Part shown: piece by piece, positions 1 through 5,196 of the stretch
How positions within the stretch are numbered: the stretch's first letter is position 1
Layout: the number at the start of each line of letters is the position of its first letter
Assembly (NCBI GenBank): GCA_964385195.1
Contig: CAYLOC010000143.1
Coordinates: 1 to 8,866, forward strand
DNA: 8,866 nt
Source of the DNA: CAYLOC01 sp964385195
GTDB taxonomy: Bacteria > Actinomycetota > Actinomycetes > Propionibacteriales > Nocardioidaceae
Direction of reading: 5' to 3'
Translations under genes and position numbers: made by a program
The notes under the pieces: generated by a model
What the model was told of the DNA's origin: nothing
What the model saw: only the letters and a program-made list of their open reading frames with translations
Database searches by the model: none

Positions 1-518
1 CGGGTCATGCGCAGGACCCGGGGGCGCTCCGGGTCGGCCTCCCAGGCACGGATGCGGGCGCGTTTCCGGGCGAACGAGCGGAAGTGCCAGCACACGATGG
101 AGTCACGAGAGAAGGTGTTGCGCCACGTCTCCACGTTGCCGTTGCAGACCGGGGCCTTGTCGAGGTTCCGCTGCACGGTGCGACGGGTCAGCCGGAGCAG
201 CGACAGCCACCGCGGATAGTCCAGCGCGACCACCAGCTGCGCCCGCGCGAGCGGGACATCCAGCCACGTGCCATACGCGGTGTCCAGGATCCACCGGTCC
301 TCGGCGCAGATCGCGGAGACCCGGCGGCGCTGTTCCTCCTCCGCCACCGCCACCCAGCCCGGTTCCCAGGTGAGGTCGTCCACGCTGTGCCACGGCAGCC
401 CGGTGGCCCCGCTGATGCGTGCTGCCGCCGTGGTCTTGCCGGAGCCGGTAACGCCGTACACCAGGACCCGGCTGGCTCCGAGGAGCGGATCGGATGGCAT
501 GGGAGTCACAATAGACAT
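1..518 (-). CDS. P-loop NTPase, adenylate-kinase/FlaR-like (cut by the left edge)
   Basis: Read on the minus strand from ATG at 518, the frame stays open for 172 codons to position 1 without a stop, so the C-terminus lies outside the window. Residues 22-29 form a Walker A loop, GVTGSGKT, right after a hydrophobic strand (RVLVYG). Downstream come a VDDLTWEPGW segment near residues 46-55, a WILDTAYG segment where relatives have WIIDGNY-like residues, and an Arg/Lys-rich region (RNTFSRDS, then FRSFARKRARIR) typical of the lid and C-terminal helix. This is the pattern of small proteins annotated as 'topology modulation protein FlaR' or 'adenylate-kinase-like P-loop ATPase'. Nucleotide binding is well supported; substrate and role are unknown. 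A second ATG (codon 7, 500) is possible. I prefer 518 because CAGGCT (530-525) sits 6 nt ahead, fitting a leaderless message. It is divergent from the maleylacetate reductase gene. Confidence 0.85.
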   Translation of the reverse strand, partial: MSIVTPMPSDPLLGASRVLVYGVTGSGKTTAAARISGATGLPWHSVDDLTWEPGWVAVAEEEQRRRVSAICAEDRWILDTAYGTWLDVPLARAQLVVALDYPRWLSLLRLTRRTVQRNLDKAPVCNGNVETWRNTFSRDSIVCWHFRSFARKRARIRAWEADPERPRVLRMT

Positions 519-524
519 GAGGTG
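519..524 (+). promoter_or_regulatory. Ribosome binding site deciding the maleylacetate reductase start
   Basis: GAGGTG lies 6 nt before GTG 531 and is the best SD in the area. An in-frame GTG at 522 would overlap this SD, and frames further upstream run across the divergent NTPase gene, so 531 is preferred. Confidence 0.5.
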
Positions 525-530
525 AGCCTG
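525..530 (-). promoter_or_regulatory. Candidate -10 element of the FlaR-like gene
   Basis: On the minus strand the hexamer CAGGCT ends 6 nt before the ATG at 518, and no SD is visible. The placement and the A at position 2 and T at position 6 match other starts in this window and suggest a leaderless transcript. No convincing -35 is seen. The site overlaps the translation start region of the divergent gene. Confidence 0.35.
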
Positions 531-1592
531 GTGACACTCCGTTTTGAGCACGAGAGCCACGCTCAACGGGTGCGGTTCGGCGCCGGGGAGGCCGACGCGG
601 GACTCCGCGCCGAGGTCGGGCGACTCGGGCCGAAGCGGATCATGGTGATCGCCTCCGGCTCAGCACAGGTGGCCAGTGAGCGGATCACCGCAGGCCTCCC
701 CGTCGCCTGCCGCTACTACGAGGTGGCCCGGCACGTCCCGGTCGGGGTCGCCCGCCGCGCCCGTCAGGCCGCCGAGGAGTGCCGGGCCGACACCCTGGTG
801 TGTGTCGGCGGCGGCTCGGCCACGGGCCTGGCGAAGGCGGTCGCGTTGACCAGCGGCCTGCCCATCGTCGCCGTGCCCACGACGTACGCCGGCTCCGAGG
901 CGAGCAGCGTGTGGGGACTGACCGAGCAGGGGCGCAAGACCACCGGCGTCGATGTCCGGGTCCTTCCGCGGGCGGTCGTCTACGACGCCGCCCTCACCGT
1001 GTCGCTGCCGGTCCCGGACACTGTCGCCTCCGCCATGAACGCCCTCGCGCATGGTGTGGACGCGATGTGGGCACCACGCTCCGACCCGATCAACCGTGCG
1101 CTGGCGGTCGAGAGCATCCAGGCGATGACCGCCGCCCTGCCGGCCATCGCTGCCGACCCGGCCGGCCTTGACGCGCGCGAGCAGGCGCTGTACGCCGGCT
1201 ACCTGGCCGGGACCGTGTTCTCCAGCGCCGGATCCGGCCTGCATCACAAGATCTGCCACGTCCTCGGCGGACGCTACGACCTCCCGCACGCACAGACCCA
1301 CGCCGTCGTCCTCCCCTACGTCCTGGCGTTCAACGCCCCCGCGGCCCCGGAGGCCGATCAGCGGCTCGGGACCGCGTTCGGTGCGCCGGACGGGCTGAGC
1401 GGGCTGCAGCGGCTGCGTGACCGCGTCGACGCGCCGCGTTCACTGCGGGAACTCGGGATGCCACCAGCGGACATTTCCGCGCTCGCCGCGGCGACCCTCC
1501 CCGTCGTACCCGAGGGGAACCCCACCACACCCACGCTGGAGAACCTGACCCGCTTGCTCCGCGCTGCCTGGGAAGGAGCCGATCCGGTATGA
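531..1592 (+). CDS. Maleylacetate reductase (iron-type alcohol dehydrogenase family)
   Basis: Predicted 353 aa, the usual length of maleylacetate reductases, which reduce 2-maleylacetate to 3-oxoadipate with NAD(P)H in the cytoplasm. The N-terminal nucleotide-binding domain carries GGGSATGLAKA (about residues 93-103) and PTTYAGSE (116-123). The helical C-terminal domain carries NALAHGVDA (170-178), GLHHKICH (236-243) and DLPHAQTH (250-257), a set typical of this branch rather than of Fe-dependent alcohol dehydrogenases. Asn170 stands where, from memory of the family, metal-dependent members have an Asp ligand, in keeping with the metal independence reported for maleylacetate reductases. GTG 531 is chosen for the SD at 519-524; the frame is open further upstream but would overlap the divergent gene. 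It overlaps the next gene by 4 bp (ATGA), implying co-translation with the ring-cleaving enzyme that makes its substrate. Confidence 0.9.
   Translation: MTLRFEHESHAQRVRFGAGEADAGLRAEVGRLGPKRIMVIASGSAQVASERITAGLPVACRYYEVARHVPVGVARRARQAAEECRADTLVCVGGGSATGLAKAVALTSGLPIVAVPTTYAGSEASSVWGLTEQGRKTTGVDVRVLPRAVVYDAALTVSLPVPDTVASAMNALAHGVDAMWAPRSDPINRALAVESIQAMTAALPAIAADPAGLDAREQALYAGYLAGTVFSSAGSGLHHKICHVLGGRYDLPHAQTHAVVLPYVLAFNAPAAPEADQRLGTAFGAPDGLSGLQRLRDRVDAPRSLRELGMPPADISALAAATLPVVPEGNPTTPTLENLTRLLRAAWEGADPV
1573..1578 (+). promoter_or_regulatory. Ribosome binding site of the intradiol dioxygenase gene
   Basis: AAGGAG lies 10 nt before ATG 1589, inside the end of the reductase gene. It supports that start and suggests independent initiation in addition to coupling through the ATGA overlap. 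Confidence 0.5.
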
Positions 1593-2467
1593 CCCCCGAC
1601 CAGGACGCGCGCGAGGAGGCGTTGCAGCAGCAGGCTGTTGCGTCGTTCGCCGCCGCCCCCGACCAACGGCTGCGGACACTGGTGCAGACTCTCACCCGCC
1701 ACCTGCATGAGTTCGTCCGGGAGACGAGACTGACCGAGCAGGAGTGGAGGGCCGCGGTCGACTTCCTTACCGACGTCGGGCACATCACCGACGACCAGCG
1801 ACAGGAGTTCATCCTGCTCTCCGACGTACTCGGCGTCTCCATGCAGACCATCACCGTCGACAACCCGGCATCCGGTCCGATCACCGAAGCCACCGTGTTC
1901 GGGCCGTTCTTCGTCGACGGCGCGCCCCGGGTCGAGCTCGGCGGGGACATCACCGGCGGGGCAGCAGGCGAGCCGTGCTGGGTCGAAGGGACGGTGTCCG
2001 ACCCCGACGGCCGCCCGGTCGCCGGTGCCCGCCTCGACGTCTGGGAGGCCGACGAGAGCGGGCGCTACGACGTGCAGTACACCGACGGGCGCACCGCTGC
2101 CCGCGCCCACCTGCTCACCGACGCCACGGGAGGGTTCCGGTTCTGGGGCGTGACACCGACGCCGTACCCGATCCCGGACGACGGCCCGGTCGGCACGTTG
2201 CTGGCCGCGACCGCCCGGTCCCCGATGCGCGCCGCCCATCTGCACTTCATGGTCACCGCCGAGGGGCACCGGCGCCTGGTGACCCACATCTTCCCGCGCA
2301 CCGACCCGAGGCTGGACGACGACAGCGTCTTCGGCGTCCGCCCATCGCTGGTGAAGGACTTCGAGCAGCAGGCGGCCGGAACCCCGACTCCCGATGGTCG
2401 CGACCTGGGAGACCGGCCCTGGTCCCGCGTCCGGTTCGACATCGTCCTGGCGTCCGCGGACGGTTGA
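1589..2467 (+). CDS. Intradiol ring-cleavage dioxygenase, probably hydroxyquinol 1,2-dioxygenase
   Basis: 292 aa, the family's usual size. Residues about 20-90 form the helical N-terminal domain of catechol/hydroxyquinol dioxygenases; residues about 95-285 form the Fe(III) beta-sandwich, beginning NPASGPITEATVFGPFF. The four non-haem iron ligands are visible: Tyr160 (GRYDVQY), Tyr193 (TPYPIP), His217 and His219 (AAHLHF). The enzyme opens an aromatic diol between the two hydroxyls using O2. Hydroxyquinol (1,2,4-benzenetriol) is the likely substrate because the gene overlaps and follows maleylacetate reductase, and maleylacetate is the product of hydroxyquinol cleavage. Catechol or chlorocatechol 1,2-dioxygenase cannot be excluded from sequence alone, but no muconate cycloisomerase or dienelactone hydrolase is nearby. 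No aromatic hydroxylase to supply the substrate lies in the window. Confidence 0.88.
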   Translation: MTPDQDAREEALQQQAVASFAAAPDQRLRTLVQTLTRHLHEFVRETRLTEQEWRAAVDFLTDVGHITDDQRQEFILLSDVLGVSMQTITVDNPASGPITEATVFGPFFVDGAPRVELGGDITGGAAGEPCWVEGTVSDPDGRPVAGARLDVWEADESGRYDVQYTDGRTAARAHLLTDATGGFRFWGVTPTPYPIPDDGPVGTLLAATARSPMRAAHLHFMVTAEGHRRLVTHIFPRTDPRLDDDSVFGVRPSLVKDFEQQAAGTPTPDGRDLGDRPWSRVRFDIVLASADG

Positions 2468-2471
2468 CGCC

Positions 2472-2504
2472 CACCACCAGCCCAGTCCGCTCGCTAGGGT
2501 GGTG
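2472..2504 (+). promoter_or_regulatory. Inverted repeat and -10-like element before the GntR gene
   Basis: CACCACC (2472-2478) and GGTGGTG (2498-2504) form a 7-bp inverted repeat with a 19-nt spacer in the 47-nt gap after the dioxygenase. TAGGGT (2495-2500), a good actinobacterial -10 hexamer, overlaps the right arm. With ATG at 2515 the predicted 5' leader is only about 8 nt. The repeat could be an operator for autoregulation or a weak terminator; no U-tract follows. Confidence 0.35.
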
Positions 2505-2514
2505 AGTCGAAGTC

Positions 2515-3180
2515 ATGTACGACGACCTGCAGCTTGAGTTGTCCTCCACGGTCGACCAGACCGCGGAGGAGTTGCGGCGGGCCCTGTTCGCCGGCCAGCT
2601 GGCCCCCGGAACGCCGTTACGAGAGGTGGGGTTGGCCGAGGCGATGGGGGTCTCGCGCAGCACCATCCGGGAGGCGCTGGGGACGCTGGTGGCCGAGGGC
2701 ATCGTCGTACGGGTCCCGAACCGCGGGGTGGCGGTGAAGGAGCTCTCCGCCGATGACGTCCGCGACGTCAGCCGGGCCCGGCGCGCCCTGGAAAGTGCCG
2801 GGGTACGCCGATGGCCCGAGGCCACCGAGGAGCAACGACAGCAGGTCCGTGCGGCCTTCGACCAGTACTGCGAGATGACCTCGGTGGACCAGATCGACTC
2901 CGCCGCGCTGACCGAGGCCCACCTGGTCATCCACCGCGCCCTGGTCGGGCTCACCGGCAGCGACCGGCTCGTGGCCGCCGCCGACTCGCTGGCGCAGGAG
3001 ATCCGGCTGGGCCTGGCGCACCTGGACCGTACTCGCCGGAACCTGCGTGAGCAGGTCCACGACCACCGCCGGCTGGTCGACCTGCTGGAGAGCGGCGACG
3101 TACCAGCGGCCCTCGCCGAGCTCGAGGAGCACCTGACGGCGGCCGAGAACTCCCTGCTCACCGCCACCGGCAACGGCTGA
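2515..3180 (+). CDS. GntR-family transcriptional regulator, FCD subfamily
   Basis: 221 aa. Residues about 12-78 are a GntR winged helix: LRRALFAGQLAPGTPLRE, then LAEAMGVSRSTIREALGTL as the helix-turn-helix, then a wing ending PNRGVAVKEL. Residues about 83-212 are an all-helical FCD ligand-binding domain. Histidines 140 (VIHRAL), 184 (HDHRRLVDLLESGD) and 206 (EEHL) occupy positions typical of FCD metal ligands; His136 appears where an Asp is more common. FCD regulators usually bind small organic acids or sugar acids and often repress adjacent catabolic genes, so control of the upstream hydroxyquinol genes (same strand, 47 nt away) is the natural inference. The effector may be an intermediate such as maleylacetate or 3-oxoadipate, but the sequence does not show this. 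The short leader and -10-like TAGGGT support ATG 2515. Confidence 0.9.
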   Translation: MYDDLQLELSSTVDQTAEELRRALFAGQLAPGTPLREVGLAEAMGVSRSTIREALGTLVAEGIVVRVPNRGVAVKELSADDVRDVSRARRALESAGVRRWPEATEEQRQQVRAAFDQYCEMTSVDQIDSAALTEAHLVIHRALVGLTGSDRLVAAADSLAQEIRLGLAHLDRTRRNLREQVHDHRRLVDLLESGDVPAALAELEEHLTAAENSLLTATGNG

Positions 3181-3228
3181 CTCCACCATCCGTGGGTTGC
3201 CTTGCCGGGCATGGCACCATCTATGTCC

Positions 3229-3645
3229 ATGAGTTCATGGATCGTCCGGGTCATCGCCAACGCCTGCGCGCTGGCCGTGGCGGCCTGGTTGTTCACCGGG
3301 ATCACGGTGGAGGCATCGCCCAACCGGTACCTGCACCTGGCCGACGCCGGTACCGACGTCAACCGGTTGATCACGCTGGTCGTGGTCGCGTTGATCTTCG
3401 GCCTGGTCAACGAGTTCATCCGGCCCATCGTGAAGGTGGTCTCGCTGCCGCTGTACCTGTTGACGCTGGGCCTGATGTTCTTCATCGTCAACGCGTTCAT
3501 GCTCTGGTTGACCAGCTGGCTGACGGACAAGATCGACGTCGGCTTCCATGTCGACGGGTTCGTCACGGCGCTGTTCGGCGCGATCGTGGTCAGCTTCGTC
3601 AGCTGGGTCGTGGGGATGATCCTCCCCGGGAAGCGTCGCCGATGA
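3229..3645 (+). CDS. Four-helix membrane protein, YvlD / 'phage holin family' (PF04020-like)
   Basis: 138 aa from ATG 3229. Four hydrophobic helices are visible at about residues 5-24, 47-66, 74-97 and 110-133, followed by a basic tail (GKRRR). The central NEFIRPIVKVVSLPLYLLTLG segment is the hallmark of this family, whose automatic name 'phage holin' is misleading: nothing phage-like is nearby. Its function is unknown to me; some Bacillus members belong to envelope-stress regulons. TTG 3202, ATG 3211 and ATG 3223 are in-frame alternatives, but the protein beginning MSSWIVRVIANACAL matches how family members usually start. No SD is visible; CACCAT (3215-3220) 8 nt ahead could be a -10 for a near-leaderless message. 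The stop overlaps the phosphatase start by 4 bp (ATGA), so the two are probably co-translated. Confidence 0.82.
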   Translation: MSSWIVRVIANACALAVAAWLFTGITVEASPNRYLHLADAGTDVNRLITLVVVALIFGLVNEFIRPIVKVVSLPLYLLTLGLMFFIVNAFMLWLTSWLTDKIDVGFHVDGFVTALFGAIVVSFVSWVVGMILPGKRRR

Positions 3646-4184
3646 ACCCCGCCGGTGCTGCAGCCCTCCCGCCGCCACGCGATCCCGGCTCGCCGTACGG
3701 TGTGGCGCTGGTCTGCCTGGGCAACATCTGCCGGTCCCCGATGGCGGCCACGATCCTGCGGGACCGCGCGCGCGAGGAGGGACTTGGCGACGACGTCCGG
3801 GTGGACAGTTCCGGGACCGGAGACTGGCACGTGGGTGATGCGATGGACGCCCGCGCGGCAGCCACCCTGACCGCGCACGGCTATGACCCCACCGGCCACC
3901 GTGCCCGGACGTTCGACGCGTCCTGGTTCGCCCGCTACGACGTCGTTCTGGTCATGGACGGCCGCAACTGCGACGACGTCCTGGCCCTCGCCGCCAGCGA
4001 TGACGCGAGGGACCGGGTCCAGATGTTCCGCACGTTCGACCCCGAGGTCACCGACCACACCGACGTGCCGGACGTGCCCGACCCCTGGTACGGCGGCAGC
4101 GACGGCTTCGAGAACGTCCTGGTGATCATCGAACGCACCGTGGACCGACTCGTGGAGGAACTGGCGCGGCTGCTGCGGCCGTAG
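3642..4184 (+). CDS. Low-molecular-weight protein-tyrosine-phosphatase-family protein
   Basis: 180 aa. The phosphate-binding loop CLGNICRS carries the nucleophile Cys25 and Arg31 of the CX5R(S/T) signature, followed by PMAATILRDRA. The general-acid Asp147 lies in DVPDPWYGG, the typical DP motif. GTGDWHVGDAMDARA and the T-A-HG-YD segment are also characteristic of class-I LMW phosphatases. A leader of about 20 residues rich in Ala and Pro precedes the core, making the protein somewhat longer than the usual 150-160 aa. Such enzymes dephosphorylate phosphotyrosine proteins, but family members have also been reported to act on sugar phosphates and on protein-bound ribulosamine 5-phosphate. The fructosamine-kinase-family gene 43 bp downstream makes that second role plausible here. 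ATG 3642 overlaps the preceding stop; a weak GGGAAG is the only SD-like sequence. Confidence 0.93.
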   Translation: MNPAGAAALPPPRDPGSPYGVALVCLGNICRSPMAATILRDRAREEGLGDDVRVDSSGTGDWHVGDAMDARAAATLTAHGYDPTGHRARTFDASWFARYDVVLVMDGRNCDDVLALAASDDARDRVQMFRTFDPEVTDHTDVPDVPDPWYGGSDGFENVLVIIERTVDRLVEELARLLRP

Positions 4185-4193
4185 GCTGCGCTG

Positions 4194-4226
4194 GTGCAGC
4201 GACGCCACTCGACGTACGGTCAGTGA
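4194..4226 (+). other. Possible 10-codon leaderless leader ORF before the fructosamine kinase gene
   Basis: GTG 4194 lies exactly 6 nt after TAGGCT (4182-4187), an excellent -10 hexamer that begins with the phosphatase stop codon. It opens a frame reading (V/M)QRRHSTYGQ then TGA at 4224-4226, one nt before GTG 4228. It could be a regulatory leader peptide, or TAGGCT could simply start transcription of the next gene with a short leader. Chance is also possible for so short a frame. Confidence 0.2.
4215..4220 (+). promoter_or_regulatory. Candidate -10 for the fructosamine kinase gene
   Basis: TACGGT ends 7 nt before GTG 4228, the spacing expected when transcription starts at or next to the start codon. 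No SD precedes GTG 4228. TAGGCT at 4182-4187 is a competing upstream candidate. Confidence 0.35.
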
Positions 4227-4227
4227 C

Positions 4228-5091
4228 GTGCCCAAGATGAACGCCACCGCAGCACGCGCGCAGCAGCTGCTGGACAGTACCGTGATGGCCACCAATCCGG
4301 TGGCCGGCGGTGACATCTGCACCGCCACCCGGCTGCGTCTCAGCGACGGCCGCAGCGCGCTGATGAAGACCCGGTTGCACCCGCCGGCAGGCTTCTTCGA
4401 GTCCGAGGCCCGGGGGTTGGCGTGGCTGGCCGAGGTCGCAGACGGCCCCCCTGTGCCCGAGGTGCTGGCTGTCGCCGAGGACTGTCTGGTGCTGTCGTGG
4501 GTGGAGAACGGTCGCCCCACGTCCGAGGGTGCCGAGGACTTCGCCCGTGCCCTGGCTGCCACCCATCGAGCCGGACCGGACCGGTTCGGGGCCGATGCCG
4601 ACGGCTACGTCGGCACCGTGCCGCTCAGTAACACCCCCGCCGACGACTGGCCGGAGTTCTGGGCCACCCGGCGGGTGCTGCCGTACCTGAAGGTGGCCCG
4701 CGACCGCGGGGCCGTCTCCGCCGAGGACGCCGAGGCGATCGAGGGCCTGATGGAGCGGGTCGCTGACGTCGCCGGACCCCCTGAGCCACCCGCGCGGATC
4801 CACGGGGACCTCTGGGCCGGCAACGTGTTGTGGGACGCCGACGGCACCGGCTGGCTGATCGACGCCGGCGCTGCGCACGGCGGCCACCGGGAGACCGACC
4901 TCGCCATGCTGGCGCTGTTCGGCGCGCCTCACCTGAGCCGGATCCTGGAGGTGTACGACGAGGTGGCTCCGCTGGCGGACGGGTGGCAGGACCGGGTCCC
5001 CCTGCACCAGATCCACCCGCTGCTGGTACACGCGATCCTGTTCGGCGGCTCCTACGGCCAGCGCGCCGGCTCCGCGGCCCGCATGCTCTGA
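4228..5091 (+). CDS. Fructosamine/ribulosamine-kinase family protein
   Basis: 287 aa, normal for the FN3K family, which is related to aminoglycoside phosphotransferases. These cytoplasmic enzymes phosphorylate the C3 hydroxyl of ketoamines on proteins, destabilising the adduct so that the free amine is restored. Visible elements are a lysine in ALMKT (Lys47) and a Glu in the following helix (FFESEARGLAWL, Glu60) for ATP binding, the catalytic loop HGDLWAGNV (His192, Asp194, Asn199), and the metal-binding Asp212 in LIDAGAAHGGHRETDLAML. As I recall the family, the last motif usually reads DPA(A/V)xxGHRE; here it seems one residue longer. Bacterial members often prefer ribulosamines or erythrulosamines, and a low-molecular-weight phosphatase neighbour fits that role. 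GTG 4228 is preferred over ATG 4237 because of the -10 spacing. Confidence 0.88.
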   Translation: MPKMNATAARAQQLLDSTVMATNPVAGGDICTATRLRLSDGRSALMKTRLHPPAGFFESEARGLAWLAEVADGPPVPEVLAVAEDCLVLSWVENGRPTSEGAEDFARALAATHRAGPDRFGADADGYVGTVPLSNTPADDWPEFWATRRVLPYLKVARDRGAVSAEDAEAIEGLMERVADVAGPPEPPARIHGDLWAGNVLWDADGTGWLIDAGAAHGGHRETDLAMLALFGAPHLSRILEVYDEVAPLADGWQDRVPLHQIHPLLVHAILFGGSYGQRAGSAARML

Positions 5092-5104
5092 CCCACCACC
5101 CCGA

Positions 5105-5152
5105 TTCGTCCGACCGAGCCAGGGGTGATTCCGCGGGGGCCAGTCGGACGAA
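5105..5152 (+). terminator. Perfect 10-bp inverted repeat after the fructosamine kinase gene (terminator or operator)
   Basis: TTCGTCCGAC (5105-5114) and GTCGGACGAA (5143-5152) are perfect reverse complements separated by 28 nt, 13 nt after the stop at 5091. An inner GCC/GGC pair (5118-5120 with 5138-5140) could extend the stem across a small internal loop. There is no U-tract. The right arm ends 4 nt before the direct repeat at 5157, so a regulatory role for the mprA promoter is an alternative. Confidence 0.45.
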
Positions 5153-5156
5153 CCGC

Positions 5157-5173
5157 TCTCAGGGGGGTCTCAG
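5157..5173 (+). promoter_or_regulatory. Direct repeat upstream of mprA, probable MprA box
   Basis: TCTCAG (5157-5162), five nt, then TCTCAG (5168-5173): two identical hexamers in direct orientation, 11 bp centre to centre, as expected for an OmpR-type dimer on one DNA face. The published mycobacterial MprA box is, as I recall, two loosely conserved 8-bp direct repeats. The repeat ends 23 nt before the mprA ATG, and the -10-like CACCCT starts at 5184. The same layout precedes pepD, so autoregulation by MprA is likely. Confidence 0.65.
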
Positions 5174-5183
5174 CCGCTCGTGG

Positions 5184-5189
5184 CACCCT
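5184..5189 (+). promoter_or_regulatory. Candidate -10 of mprAB
   Basis: CACCCT lies 7 nt before ATG 5197 and starts 11 nt after the last base of the direct repeat, exactly the geometry at pepD (CATGCT). It is a poor match to TANNNT on its own; the conserved placement is the main support. Transcription would be leaderless, in line with the absence of an SD. Confidence 0.35.
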
Positions 5190-5196
5190 TGTCGGT

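Noticed and set aside
84..530. N-terminal extension of the maleylacetate reductase to ATG 84
   Set aside because: The extension has no family likeness and lies antisense to the P-loop NTPase gene. The SD at 519-524 and the usual family length place the start at 531.
103..537. A 144-codon minus-strand frame with a poly-Gly stretch
   Set aside because: It overlaps the NTPase gene in another frame of the same strand. The NTPase frame has a Walker A motif and stays open, and this one has only Gly/Arg/Pro-rich composition.
3229..3645. Prophage remnant suggested by the 'holin' family name
   Set aside because: The family is widespread on chromosomes as YvlD-like membrane proteins. No endolysin, structural gene, integrase or attachment repeat is present.
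2253..4562. A 769-codon minus-strand open frame opposite the regulator, membrane, phosphatase and kinase genes
   Set aside because: It mirrors four well-supported plus-strand genes, has low-complexity Ser/Arg-rich composition and no domain. Long antisense frames are expected in GC-rich DNA.
5125..5196. Upstream start for mprA at ATG 5125
   Set aside because: It would translate the inverted repeat and direct-repeat regulatory region, and the protein from ATG 5197 matches the family N-terminus exactly.
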